Shown in pieces: positions 1-7,585 of a DNA stretch of 47,352 nt. Below the pieces are notes generated by a model, which made no database searches, was not told where the DNA came from, and saw nothing but the letters and a program-made list of their open reading frames with translations. The stretch spans positions 1 to 47,352 of the forward strand of contig JAFYSK010000042.1 of the NCBI GenBank assembly GCA_017559385.1, read 5' to 3'. The stretch is from Paludibacteraceae bacterium (GTDB lineage: Bacteria > Bacteroidota > Bacteroidia > Bacteroidales > Paludibacteraceae). Both the position numbers and the translations under genes were made by a program. Positions within the stretch are counted from its first letter, which is position 1; each line of letters starts with the position of its first letter.

Positions 1-823
1 ACTTCGTTACAGGTAGTTGGACAATAGTTAACCACAAATCTGGATTTTCTTGATTCCAAATACCATCAACGTACACAGCGCGGGGACTTTCGAGAATGGT
101 ATAACCTTCTTTTTCTGCATAAGCAAACACCTCTGCGTAAGCGTCAGTGAGTCGCTCGTAAGGTCCATAGTGCTTGTAGCAGATGGCGGTTTCTACCGAT
201 GGAAGTTCGTAGAAATGAATGAGTTCGGAGTCAACTTTGGCTTCTTTTACCCGCTCGCAATATTCTATATCAATGCTTTCGGGTTTATACTCATTTCCTA
301 ATTCCCGAGTAAAACAAAATCCAGGTTCGGGACATTCGCAGCCGAGGCGAGCCATTTCTGGACCGATAACTTCACAGCATAGACTTCCTAATTCGCTATA
401 GTTACGAATACTACCTTTGTAACTGGCCACCGTGCAAGACGGTAAAGCTTGAATTGTAAATTTTTCCATTTCTTCATGTTTTTTACGAGCGTTCAATATC
501 GCCAAAAGTTGCGTATGTCGGGTTTGCAGTTGAGCTAACTGTTGTTCGGTGCTTGCGATCTTTGTTACTAACATCGCTGGATCTGGATAATGTGTATCTT
601 GTTTGTATAGGTCAACAATCTCCACAAGACTAAACCCCAATGATTTCAGTTCGCGTATAGCTCCCATCTTTTGCATTTGTCCAACCGAATAATATCGGTA
701 ACCCGAATAGCGATCTATGTATTCTGGAATCAAAAGACCCAATTTTTCATAGTGTCGCAGTGTCTTTATGGTCACTCCACAAAGACGAGAGAACTCTCCA
801 ATTTGTAATTTAAGTTGCTTCAT
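1..823 (-). CDS. MerR-family regulator with GyrI-like effector domain, partial
   Basis: The minus-strand frame opens at 823 and is still open at the left window edge, so the C-terminus is missing. About 274 codons are visible. The N-terminus is a MerR winged helix (about residues 1-70), with the typical IGEFSRLCGVTIKTLRHYEK start and a GYRYY motif. A helical linker with a coiled-coil character follows (about 75-120). The rest looks like a GyrI/BmrR-type effector-binding domain, including the segments CYKHYGPYERL and DGIWNQENPDLW. Family knowledge: such proteins bind a small hydrophobic ligand and activate a neighbouring gene from an over-long promoter spacer. A promoter -7 box lies 26 bases upstream. 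The target gene is not visible here. Confidence 0.9.
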   Translation of the reverse strand, partial: MKQLKLQIGEFSRLCGVTIKTLRHYEKLGLLIPEYIDRYSGYRYYSVGQMQKMGAIRELKSLGFSLVEIVDLYKQDTHYPDPAMLVTKIASTEQQLAQLQTRHTQLLAILNARKKHEEMEKFTIQALPSCTVASYKGSIRNYSELGSLCCEVIGPEMARLGCECPEPGFCFTRELGNEYKPESIDIEYCERVKEAKVDSELIHFYELPSVETAICYKHYGPYERLTDAYAEVFAYAEKEGYTILESPRAVYVDGIWNQENPDLWLTIVQLPVTK

Positions 824-848
824 AAATGCTTTGTTTTCGAAAACGGTG

Positions 849-856
849 CAAAAGTA
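849..856 (-). promoter_or_regulatory. Bacteroidetes-type -7 box for the MerR gene
   Basis: Reads TACTTTTG on the minus strand, matching TAnnTTTG, 26 bases before the ATG at 823. No clean TTG -33 box stands 20 bases upstream, so the promoter may be weak or activator dependent. Confidence 0.55.
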
Positions 857-992
857 CTGCTTTTTGGTAAGATGTGCAAGACTCCCTAAGGGACGAGTTT
901 GCATTTTTTTGAAAAAATTGCACAAAGCTCCACACTCCGTGACAGGTAATCCCAAATCGGTCATTAGATTTAAGTGAAAAAGTGCTTTTTAT

Positions 993-1045
993 TAAGATTG
1001 CTATCTCTTTTACCTCTCTTATACCTTGTCTGGTTTTACCGTGAA
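993..1045. repeat. Upstream copy of a degenerate direct repeat (second copy near 1278-1316)
   Basis: The string TTAAGATT, then a pyrimidine-rich stretch, then CTCTTATACCTTG and ACCG occurs here and again at 1278-1316. A third TTAAGATT is at 1392-1399. The stretch 824-1622 holds no credible full gene; it looks like decayed repeated DNA. Confidence 0.45.
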
Positions 1046-1226
1046 GGAGTGCGACGGAACGCACTCCGAGTATTGCGCCCGAGAAGTCTCCACTTTGAGG
1101 ATTAAGCGCAATACATAGAATGGCGTGACCCTACGGGGTCCCCGACCAATTTCGTGAATTGGTGGGGTGTTGAATTGCGGTCACGCAGCCGTATGGCTAT
1201 AGGGTAGTGCCGTACAGGGTAGGCAC
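1046..1226. other. Cluster of stacked inverted repeats, possible structured RNA
   Basis: Several perfect stems follow each other: GGAGTGCG (1046-1053) with CGCACTCC (1060-1067); TATTGCGC (1071-1078) with GCGCAATA (1106-1113); GCGTGACC (1123-1130) with GGTCACGC (1179-1186), which encloses CCCC plus ACCAATT (1140-1151) paired with AATTGGT plus GGGG (1157-1167); AGCC (1187-1190) with GGCT (1195-1198); GTGCC (1207-1211) with GGCAC (1222-1226). GACCC (1127-1131) can instead pair with GGGTC (1136-1140), which competes with the outer stem. No U-tract follows, so these are not ordinary terminators. No known RNA family was recognised. It could be a noncoding RNA or the decayed end of a mobile element. 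Confidence 0.45.
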
Positions 1227-1280
1227 GACCGCCTAATGTGTGATGTTTGGTGTGCTTACCTGTAAAATACTCTTTCTTAA

Positions 1281-1494
1281 GATTTCCCCCCTCTTATACC
1301 TTGCCTTATTCCACCGAGAGAACTCCGAGAGACGACCGAGAGAAGAGCGAAGCGTTATCGTGCCCTTGCGGCTAAGAACTCCGAACTTTTCTTAAGATTG
1401 AGTCCTAAAAAGGTTGACTTGATTCCCGAAAAAGTTGTCTTCATTCCTAAAACAGTTGACTCATTTCCTGAAACCGTTGACTTATCTGTTTAAA
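1281..1494 (+). pseudogene. Start-less small reading frame ending in a heptapeptide repeat
   Basis: An open frame runs from the stop at 1278 to TAA at 1492-1494 but holds no ATG; TTG at 1398 is the only plausible late start. Its middle is basic (TTERRAKRYRALAAKNSELF), and its end is four heptads of the pattern P-[KE]-[KT]-V-[DV]-x-[IFS], each from a 21-base tandem repeat. A terminator-like hairpin follows the stop by 3 bases, as expected for the 3' end of a real gene. I read it as the remnant of a gene that lost its 5' part, or as an unusual small protein. The function is unknown. Confidence 0.35.
1404..1487 (+). repeat. Four imperfect 21-bp tandem repeats
   Basis: Units start at 1404, 1425, 1446 and 1467, each exactly 21 bases with the pattern CCnrAAAvnGTTGwCTyrwyT. 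The length is a multiple of three and all units stay open in one frame, giving heptads such as PKKVDLI, PEKVVFI, PKTVDSF and PETVDLS. Confidence 0.8.
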
Positions 1495-1497
1495 TAA

Positions 1498-1519
1498 AAA
1501 TCACCTCAAAAGGCGATTT
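1498..1519 (+). terminator. Terminator-like hairpin
   Basis: The stem AAATCACCT (1498-1506) pairs with AGGCGATTT (1511-1519) with one A/C mismatch and a four-base loop. It directly follows the stop at 1494. The downstream sequence is only moderately T-rich. Confidence 0.45.
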
Positions 1520-1522
1520 CTC

Positions 1523-1553
1523 TTGCTCAATCCAAAATATTTCACTACCTTTG
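1523..1553 (+). promoter_or_regulatory. Promoter of the alpha/beta hydrolase gene
   Basis: TTG at 1523-1525, a 20-base spacer, then TACCTTTG at 1546-1553. This is the standard Bacteroidetes promoter layout. The ATG is at 1623, leaving a leader of about 60 bases. Confidence 0.75.
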
Positions 1554-1622
1554 CAACCGACTACTAAGCAGTAGCAAGCGCCACGAGCGTTCACTAAACA
1601 CTAAACATCACATACCAACACC

Positions 1623-2984
1623 ATGAAACGGCTACTATCTTTGTGCATGATTAGCTTGTTTGCACTAACATGCGTTGCCCAACAAGTTCAAACATGGTCG
1701 GGAGAACTCTCCCTAGGGGCCAACAAACTCAACATCAGTTTCAACATCAAGACTCTGGCCGATAACCAGCAAGTTTGCACTATGGATATTCCAGAGCAAG
1801 GTGCCAAAGATTTCCCTGTGGAATTGGTAAAGAACGACGTAGATAGCCTGATCATAGCCATGCCTGCACTGCAAGCTAACTACAAGGGGCATAAAGTGTC
1901 CTCCGAGAGTATTAAGGGCTATTTCACCCAAATAGGATATACTTTTTCACTGGACCTGACACCTAGAAAAATCACGCTCAATCGTCCACAAACACCTACT
2001 CCACCTTTTGCCTACAAGACCCAAGAAGTGACTTTCTTGAGTCCGAAGAACAATGCCACACTAGCTGGCACACTGACTTACCCAGTCCATTACAACGAGC
2101 AGAATGCCCACTCCACTCCAGTGGTATTGATGGTGACAGGTAGTGGTGCACAGAACCGCGACGAAGAGGTGTTCGACCACAAGCTATTCCTAGTGATAGC
2201 CGACCATCTAGCCAAGAATGGCATCGCCTCGCTGCGCTATGACGATAGAGGGTTTGCTGCATCCACGGGCAATATAAACGGTACCACCGATGATAACCTG
2301 GCTGATGCCGAAGCAGGCATCCAATATCTGCGCGACCTGAAGCAGTTTGGCAAGGTGGGTGTGATAGGTCATAGCGAAGGTGGAACCATCGGTTTTATGC
2401 TAGGAGCGAAACAAAATGTGGATTTCATAGTATCGCTAGCCGGAGCCGCAGCCAGAGGCGTTGATCTTCTGGTAGGTCAGAACAAGGCAATCTTGCCTCT
2501 GAAAGGCATACCACAAGAGATGGCCAATGACTATGCTAGTGTTCTGAAAGTGATTTTTGAGGATCGGATCAAAGGTACACCTGTAACTGACTCCGCGCAA
2601 TATGTAGCTGGTTTGTGCCAAAGTATGCAAATCAACTTACCCGCAGTATTGATGGCTAACCTAGAACAATGTATCTCCTCTGGAGGTCAATGGATGGACT
2701 ATTTTCTGGCCTATGATCCTAGCGTGGCTATCCGCCAAATCACTTGCCCAGTTATGGCAGTGAATGGTACATTGGATGTACAGGTGCTCAGCCAAGATAA
2801 TCTACCAGTACTCCAGCAGCACTTGCCTGCGAGCAAGAAACACCTGATTAAGGAATACGAAGCACTCAACCATTTCTTACAACACTGCACCCCTGCCACA
2901 ACTCTCAACTACGGACAGATAGAAGAAACCATCTCGCCTGAAGTACTCAGCGATATGGTCACATGGATACAAACCATTAAATAA
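1623..2984 (+). CDS. Secreted alpha/beta hydrolase (serine hydrolase)
   Basis: The protein has 453 residues with a signal peptide (about 1-19, ending CVAQQ). Residues 20-120 form an N-terminal beta-rich domain seen in Bacteroidetes hydrolases. From about 145 to the end is an alpha/beta-hydrolase fold of the S33/serine-aminopeptidase type. The nucleophile elbow IGHSEGG puts the catalytic serine at 251. By position the acid is likely D385 (NGTLDVQV) and the histidine H417 (ALNHFLQ). RYDDRGF and VTGSGAQNRD are typical oxyanion-side segments. The likely location is the periplasm; the substrate is an ester or peptide not defined by sequence. It has its own promoter, and a PH-like membrane protein follows after 7 bases, so they are probably cotranscribed. 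Confidence 0.9.
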   Translation: MKRLLSLCMISLFALTCVAQQVQTWSGELSLGANKLNISFNIKTLADNQQVCTMDIPEQGAKDFPVELVKNDVDSLIIAMPALQANYKGHKVSSESIKGYFTQIGYTFSLDLTPRKITLNRPQTPTPPFAYKTQEVTFLSPKNNATLAGTLTYPVHYNEQNAHSTPVVLMVTGSGAQNRDEEVFDHKLFLVIADHLAKNGIASLRYDDRGFAASTGNINGTTDDNLADAEAGIQYLRDLKQFGKVGVIGHSEGGTIGFMLGAKQNVDFIVSLAGAAARGVDLLVGQNKAILPLKGIPQEMANDYASVLKVIFEDRIKGTPVTDSAQYVAGLCQSMQINLPAVLMANLEQCISSGGQWMDYFLAYDPSVAIRQITCPVMAVNGTLDVQVLSQDNLPVLQQHLPASKKHLIKEYEALNHFLQHCTPATTLNYGQIEETISPEVLSDMVTWIQTIK

Positions 2985-2991
2985 ATCTACT

Positions 2992-3489
2992 ATGCAAACA
3001 ACCGACTTCCTTCCATTGAGTCCAGCTATCAAGTCTGTGACTATTATTGCCAGCATCATTATCCTCGCCACGATGGGCTATATGGCTTATCAATGGTACA
3101 CAACCAAGCAAGTGGTGCTATTGGTCACATTCGTGATCGTTGCCATTGCCCTACTCAGTTGTATGGTGCTCATCCCACGCAAATTAACAGTAACAACAGA
3201 GGAGATCAACATCCACCTTCTCGCATGGAAAATCAATATTCCTGCCGATGAAATCGAGAAAATTGAGCACTATTCACATGGTATCCAGTCCACTCGTATT
3301 GCAGGAGCAGGGGGCTTCTTTGGCAACCTTGGTCTGTTTACTTGCGATGAATGTGGCAAACATTTGTCTTTAATTACCGACCCTAAAGATGTCTTCATCA
3401 TCACCCGCAAAAGCAAAATACCTATTGTAGTGAGTGTAGAAGACAACAGCGTTTTCAACGCTATTGCCGAAGTGCAAGAGCAAAATTAG
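2992..3489 (+). CDS. Membrane protein with PH-like domain
   Basis: 165 residues. Two membrane helices (about 14-33 and 40-60) are followed by a soluble cytoplasmic part of about 100 residues. The pattern (RKLTVTTEEINIHLL, IPADEIEKIEHY, then a DPKDVFIITRKSKIPIVVS strand pair) resembles the bacterial PH domain seen in YdbS/YdbT-like proteins. A glycine-rich turn with a CDEC motif lies near residues 105-123. No catalytic residues are apparent and the role is unknown. It follows the hydrolase by 7 bases and is closed by a strong terminator, so the two genes form a transcription unit. Confidence 0.7.
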   Translation: MQTTDFLPLSPAIKSVTIIASIIILATMGYMAYQWYTTKQVVLLVTFVIVAIALLSCMVLIPRKLTVTTEEINIHLLAWKINIPADEIEKIEHYSHGIQSTRIAGAGGFFGNLGLFTCDECGKHLSLITDPKDVFIITRKSKIPIVVSVEDNSVFNAIAEVQEQN

Positions 3490-3514
3490 CAATAAACGCA
3501 CTATATAAAATCAG

Positions 3515-3551
3515 CAACCCTTGCGCTACCTTTGCGCAAGGGTTGTTTGTT
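3515..3551. terminator. Strong bidirectional terminator
   Basis: A 12-bp perfect stem (3515-3526 with 3534-3545), loop of 7, followed by TTTGTT on the plus strand. It lies between converging genes and probably serves both the PH-like gene and the FISUMP gene on the minus strand. Confidence 0.85.
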
Positions 3552-3592
3552 ATACGATGGTTAAGGGATAGTTAAGCGTCTCTCATTTCCCA

Positions 3593-4774
3593 TCACTTCG
3601 CTACATCTCGTACAAGTCGAACGCTATGCGCATGTTTGCGCTCGCGTGTACGAGGTTCGGCTTGTCCAGATGAGAAGAAGGTATAATATGCAGTATTCGC
3701 TTCGTTAGGAGTTGAAGACCAATAAAAACCATCGTACTGCACATTACCAACATCCCAACCCACACGATAACCTGCTGCTGGCAAGAACACCGCACCTGAA
3801 TGCTCTAGTGCCTTCCACTCGATTTCATCAATAAACTGGTGAGCGCCATAGCCTGCTTTAGCTTCGCTTTCATTCTTGATTTGCTCTTCGTAGAAACCAG
3901 GTTCAAAAGTCACACCCTCTGGAGCTTGCCAATCATCTGGCAATAAAATTAGGCCATTAACACCCATCACCTGTGCGCAACCCATAAGTGCATTGCAGTT
4001 CTTGCGGCCTTCAAGTAAATAGCGCCACTCCTCATAAGCCAAAGTTCGCCATGTATTAGGGGCATCCTTGCCAATCTGCTTTGTGCCCCAATCTTTGAAT
4101 TGACCACTATAATAATTGTCTGCTGTGTCAGTACTTACACCAAAATAAGAATATCCCTCATGGGTACTCCAACCAAAGAGATCAATCCAATCATCATAGG
4201 TCAAGGCTGTATTTTTGTTGGCAGACCCGATGTAGTTATATTGCTCATCGGCAAAGCGCCAAATAGTAGCATTGGGTTGATACTGCAAGTTGCCAGGAGA
4301 AAAATATACCTGACGTTGCGCACCAACTGAAAATGGTTTAGCTACATAATTGGTATTAGGATGCTCTTCACCCTCTGGTTCACCTGTGCCATCTAAAGTA
4401 GTAAAGGATTGAGTTTTACCAAAATACTTATTGGATATCTGATTCAAGGCTACCCATGTACAGTAGTAGTATTCTGTATTGGGCGATAGCCCATAAACAT
4501 TCACCACAAATTCTTTACCCTGCAATGACATCGACTCATAGTATTTGCCCTTGCGCTCTTTGATTTCATCCTTGGTCTTAGCTATGATTATACCACAATA
4601 AATCTGTCCATAGCCGTTAGGATCAACATTTATTGAGCCATGTAGTTTGGCAGAGTAGTCTGTGATATCCGTGGCTTCTTGCGTCGCCACTTTGCCTAAT
4701 GTAGGAACATTGGGCTCGCAACTCATCAGCACTACACCCATGCAAAATAAAATTAAACCAATTAATTTCTTCAT
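3593..4774 (-). CDS. FISUMP-type lipoprotein with N-terminal Fn3-like domain
   Basis: 393 residues. The signal peptide has a lipobox ending at C19 (VLMSC). Residues about 27-128 form a fibronectin-III-like sheet domain (ITDYSAKLHGSINVD ... YGLSPNTEYYYCTWV). From about 145 to the end is the Fibrobacter succinogenes major paralogous (FISUMP) type domain: RQVYFSPGNLQYQP, WIDLFGWST, NTWRTLAYEEWRYLL, FYWSSTPN and a C-terminal SVRLVRD. Family knowledge places this domain in secreted or surface-anchored proteins of Bacteroidales and Fibrobacter; the function is unknown. It is the last gene after the radical SAM gene (63-base gap, no promoter seen). A paralogue lies at 9624-10898. Confidence 0.85.
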   Translation of the reverse strand: MKKLIGLILFCMGVVLMSCEPNVPTLGKVATQEATDITDYSAKLHGSINVDPNGYGQIYCGIIIAKTKDEIKERKGKYYESMSLQGKEFVVNVYGLSPNTEYYYCTWVALNQISNKYFGKTQSFTTLDGTGEPEGEEHPNTNYVAKPFSVGAQRQVYFSPGNLQYQPNATIWRFADEQYNYIGSANKNTALTYDDWIDLFGWSTHEGYSYFGVSTDTADNYYSGQFKDWGTKQIGKDAPNTWRTLAYEEWRYLLEGRKNCNALMGCAQVMGVNGLILLPDDWQAPEGVTFEPGFYEEQIKNESEAKAGYGAHQFIDEIEWKALEHSGAVFLPAAGYRVGWDVGNVQYDGFYWSSTPNEANTAYYTFFSSGQAEPRTRERKHAHSVRLVRDVAK

Positions 4775-4805
4775 ATCGTATATTTTTGTTTTATTAATTC
4801 CAGTA

Positions 4806-4842
4806 CCCGATAACCGTTAACCGATAACCAATATCCGCTATC
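4806..4842. repeat. Low-complexity dispersed repeat (CCGATAACC type)
   Basis: Imperfect copies of CCGATAACCG, CCGATAACC and CCGCTATCC fill the gap and form the last codons and stop of the radical SAM gene. Similar CCGATAGCCC-type words occur in the insertion inside the HPr-kinase-like gene at 39.1 kb. Confidence 0.5.
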
Positions 4843-5965
4843 CATGACCCATCAACTTATTATGATGGCAGAGCATCAATGCGCCATCTTCACGGCGGAG
4901 GTGCATTCCCCCACCATCGCAATAGCGGAAGAGTTTGCAATTGTTGCATGGTTCTAACTTCTTCATCCACTTACGATTGCGATATGGCTCAAAGCCATTC
5001 TCCCATACCTCCCAGAAGTCATCTTTATAAATATTGCCTTGGTAGTACTTGCCACGCACACTCGTACAAGCCGAAATACTACCATCTACCAAGATCGAAG
5101 CTATACTTATTCCCGCCGCACAATGAAACAAGTGGTCGCGCACTTCCATCTCATAATCAGGCATAAAGCCCTCGCAGGAGTAGGAGATATGCAAACCTTG
5201 TTTGCGTTTCTCACGGATATAGTCTAACACTTGGCGATGTTGCTCGGGAGTCAGAATAAGTTCGGGATTCTCTGCCGCACGCCCCATAGGGTCAATGGTG
5301 ATAAGTCGCCAGTTGCGCACTCCTATTGACCAGAGGTATTGCTGCATCTCGTCTAATTGATTGATAGTGCGTTGGTTAACACAAGTAACGACGTCCCAGA
5401 CTAGAGCGCTATGCTGCAGATCGGCTTCGCCTGAAGATCGCCCTCCGGGCTGTAGATCGCTCCGCTGTAGTGATGCAGCTAATTTGATAGCTCGTGTTGC
5501 ACCTTCAAAGGCAAGTGGGTGTTGGCGGAGCCAGTTATGGTCGAGTTCTAAGCCATCAAAGCTAATGGCAATAGAGCGCAAACCCGCAGCCATGAGTTCT
5601 TTAAAACGTTTTTCGGTAAGTGCCAATCCATTGGTGACCATGCCCCAAGGATAGCCGCGTTGCTTGAGCGCTACACCCACCTCGGCGAGGTCCTTGCGCA
5701 TCAGCGGCTCGCCACCAGATATGATAATCAGCACCTTATGTGGATCGACATGAGGGGTAACGGATTGATCAATCACACGAAGGAAATCCTCAGCGGGCAT
5801 GTCGGGTGTGATCTCGGAGCTAGAGCAGTCACTACCACAGTGCAGGCAATGCACATTGCAGCGGAGGGTGGACTCCCAAAAGAGTTGTTGCAGCGGGTGC
5901 AACTGCTGGAGGTTCTTGCGGCGAAGCCGCTCAAGCTCGAATATAATGCGTTTGCGAAGGTTCAT
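4838..5965 (-). CDS. Radical SAM/SPASM enzyme of the rSAM/lipoprotein type
   Basis: 375 residues. The radical SAM cluster motif CNVHCLHC gives ligands C36, C40 and C43. GGEP at 84-87 and an ISFDG strand near 134 fit the partial TIM barrel. A C-terminal SPASM region has cysteines at 282, 300, 340, 343, 349 and 366 for auxiliary clusters. From memory it matches the TIGR04133-type enzymes that sit beside small lipoproteins (rSAM/lipoprotein system), and three such lipoproteins lie just upstream. The expected role is post-translational modification of those lipoproteins; the chemistry is unknown. ATG is 7 bases after the TonB-like gene, so it is cotranscribed. Oddity: residues about 163-186 (including LQRSDLQ) are encoded by a dispersed palindromic repeat inserted in frame in the barrel. 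Confidence 0.88.
   Translation of the reverse strand: MNLRKRIIFELERLRRKNLQQLHPLQQLFWESTLRCNVHCLHCGSDCSSSEITPDMPAEDFLRVIDQSVTPHVDPHKVLIIISGGEPLMRKDLAEVGVALKQRGYPWGMVTNGLALTEKRFKELMAAGLRSIAISFDGLELDHNWLRQHPLAFEGATRAIKLAASLQRSDLQPGGRSSGEADLQHSALVWDVVTCVNQRTINQLDEMQQYLWSIGVRNWRLITIDPMGRAAENPELILTPEQHRQVLDYIREKRKQGLHISYSCEGFMPDYEMEVRDHLFHCAAGISIASILVDGSISACTSVRGKYYQGNIYKDDFWEVWENGFEPYRNRKWMKKLEPCNNCKLFRYCDGGGMHLRREDGALMLCHHNKLMGHG
5414..5478. repeat. GATCTACAG-family palindromic element inside the radical SAM gene
   Basis: About 65 bases made of three hairpin cores (GGCTTCGCC, GCCCTCCGGGC, CGCTCCGCTG) separated by GATC-containing flanks. It is the same family as the intergenic arrays near 24.9, 41.2 and 42.4 kb. 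It keeps the reading frame open and adds about 22 residues. Confidence 0.8.
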
Positions 5966-5972
5966 GTGCGTA

Positions 5973-6413
5973 TTATTTTTCTGTATTGGGTATTCTAAAA
6001 TTTACGGGAATAACATAATGTGTACGAACTATTTTCCCTTGCAAACGTCCTGGTGTCCATTTTGGCATTGTCTTTATCACACGAATAGCCGCTCTATCTA
6101 ATGACTTATTCCCAGAAGACCGTACTACTTGTATATGACTTATACTACCATCTTTCTCTACAATAAACTGACAGATGGAGCGCCCTTGTATTTGCTGCTT
6201 GAGTGCCAATTTCGGATATATTAGATTTTCTTGAATATACTTAAACATCTCCTTTTGGCCCCCAGGAAATTCAGGCAATGTTTCATAATTAACACATATA
6301 TAACCATCATCACCAACAACCGTATCATTGGATGTAGTGTTTACACCATCACTCTGTGCAAACATGACTGCGCAGAAACAGATTGATAAGAGCAATAGAA
6401 AAAACTTCTTCAT
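5973..6413 (-). CDS. Periplasmic protein with TonB C-terminal domain
   Basis: 146 residues. An N-terminal signal peptide (about 1-19, CAVMFAQ) is followed by a short linker and a TonB C-terminal fold (about 50-140: PEFPGGQKEMFKYIQENLIYP, GRSICQFIVEKDGSI, WTPGRLQGKIVRTHYVIPVNF). True TonB has an uncleaved anchor and a long Pro-rich spacer; both are missing, so this is probably a free periplasmic relative rather than the energy transducer. It lies between an unknown lipoprotein and the radical SAM gene in the same apparent operon. Whether it takes part in lipoprotein handling is speculation. Confidence 0.82.
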   Translation of the reverse strand: MKKFFLLLLSICFCAVMFAQSDGVNTTSNDTVVGDDGYICVNYETLPEFPGGQKEMFKYIQENLIYPKLALKQQIQGRSICQFIVEKDGSISHIQVVRSSGNKSLDRAAIRVIKTMPKWTPGRLQGKIVRTHYVIPVNFRIPNTEK

Positions 6414-6466
6414 AATATCGCAAAGCGTGTTATTTCTTTTTGAGTTTAAATTATGGGACTAGTGCA

Positions 6467-7129
6467 CTAAAACATTATTCCGCAGTTATATTTGTATAGT
6501 ACATCTTGTTTGATTTCTTGAACCTGAACTATACCATTTTCAAAAGTCACAGCATAGTACTCACGAACGAGTCCCTCAAACTCAGACCAATAACATGCAC
6601 TTATGAGATACTTATCCCCTTCTTGGGTTATCTTAGGAGCTAATGTATGCCAACTTGCTACAAAATTTTTGCGAAAATTTCCATATCCCTTAGACGATTG
6701 TGAATAAAGATAGTCACGATACGAATAATTCGCATGCCATTGAAGAGGCAAATAATGCCACATCTGAGACAAAAGATATGCTTGCCATGCTCCCATCTGA
6801 GACTCCTCTACCTGTAAATACGTCCAAAAGTCCTCTTGAAAGTTAGTTGATAGCCATTCTCCTTGTTGATTGTAAATCACAATTGGGCTGGTGTCACCGT
6901 GATAATCAATTGTATTTTTATCGTAGTAAGGTACAATTTTGATTAAATTGTCATCCTTCACAATGATACGATCTAATAGACTCAATGCGTCTTCGAAACT
7001 CTCATCCTCCACTAACTGAGCGAGTTGGATTGCTAATTTGGCTTCTTCCTTACATATTTTGGTAGGAGTGTCAGACGAACATCCCATCATTCCTAAACAT
7101 AGAAGTAAATAAAAAAAGTATCTTTTCAT
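6467..7129 (-). CDS. Lipoprotein of unknown function
   Basis: 220 residues, with a signal peptide and lipobox ending at C17 (LGMMGC). The mature part starts with a charged helix (about 25-50), then mixed strands rich in Trp and Tyr (WYLPLQWHANYSYRDYLY type region near 125-145). I recognise no domain. The C-terminus has a YYAVTFENGIVQVQEI strand pair that could be a small beta domain. It lies 13 bases after the lipoprotein gene at 7143-7583 and 53 bases before the TonB-like gene, inside the radical SAM operon. Confidence 0.72.
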   Translation of the reverse strand: MKRYFFYLLLCLGMMGCSSDTPTKICKEEAKLAIQLAQLVEDESFEDALSLLDRIIVKDDNLIKIVPYYDKNTIDYHGDTSPIVIYNQQGEWLSTNFQEDFWTYLQVEESQMGAWQAYLLSQMWHYLPLQWHANYSYRDYLYSQSSKGYGNFRKNFVASWHTLAPKITQEGDKYLISACYWSEFEGLVREYYAVTFENGIVQVQEIKQDVLYKYNCGIMF

Positions 7130-7142
7130 GTGCTTTGGTAGT

Positions 7143-7583
7143 TTATTTTTTCTTTAGTTGGAGTTTGACATCTACGGAATATTCTGTGGCGTACTCCGAT
7201 TCGTTCACTTTGGTCATCTCAGAGAACGGAATCTTTACCTTTTCAGAAGCATATACATCCGAAGTGTCATTTACCTCAATAAACAGGGTATCATTGCTGC
7301 CATCTTTCGTAAAAGCATAATCCCGCTCAAACTCACCTGAAGTGTTGGTATAGAGCGTATCTACGAGCCGTCGCATATAAGAACGATTGACGCGCACTTG
7401 CATAGACTCTAGTGGTTGACCATCCTCGTTGGTCACTTCGCCATTTAAGTCCACATAATTCCTATCTAATGCGACACCATACAAAACAGGAACTGAATTG
7501 TCACATGAAACACCTAAAAAGCCTAATAATGTAGTCAAGAGACTAGTTACCAATAAATGGTATTTGTTTTTAATCTTTTTCAT
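7143..7583 (-). CDS. Radical SAM-associated lipoprotein (copy 1)
   Basis: 146 residues. Basic start (MKKIKNKYH), hydrophobic segment and lipobox ending at C27 (GFLGVSC). The mature domain is a small beta sandwich of the carboxypeptidase-regulatory type: YVDLNGEVTNEDGQPLESMQV, then VDTLYTNTSGEF, then a strand repeat ending in KLQLKKK. The order of elements (LLGF..SC, YG, V.G.V.ded.G.P, DT.YT...G.F, Lys-rich tail) matches what I remember of the TIGR04134 rSAM-associated lipoproteins. It is the likely substrate or partner of the enzyme at 4838-5965. It starts 2 bases after the previous lipoprotein gene. Confidence 0.82.
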   Translation of the reverse strand: MKKIKNKYHLLVTSLLTTLLGFLGVSCDNSVPVLYGVALDRNYVDLNGEVTNEDGQPLESMQVRVNRSYMRRLVDTLYTNTSGEFERDYAFTKDGSNDTLFIEVNDTSDVYASEKVKIPFSEMTKVNESEYATEYSVDVKLQLKKK

Positions 7584-7585
7584 AA

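Noticed and set aside
3527-3534. TACCTTTG promoter-like box
   Set aside because: It lies in the loop of a strong terminator and no plus-strand gene follows; the next gene is on the minus strand.
5361-5998. Plus-strand open frames opposite the radical SAM gene
   Set aside because: They are antisense shadows; the minus-strand frame has clear radical SAM and SPASM motifs.
5973-6413. Calling the TonB-like gene the energy transducer TonB
   Set aside because: It has a cleavable-type signal peptide and lacks the membrane anchor with long proline-rich spacer.
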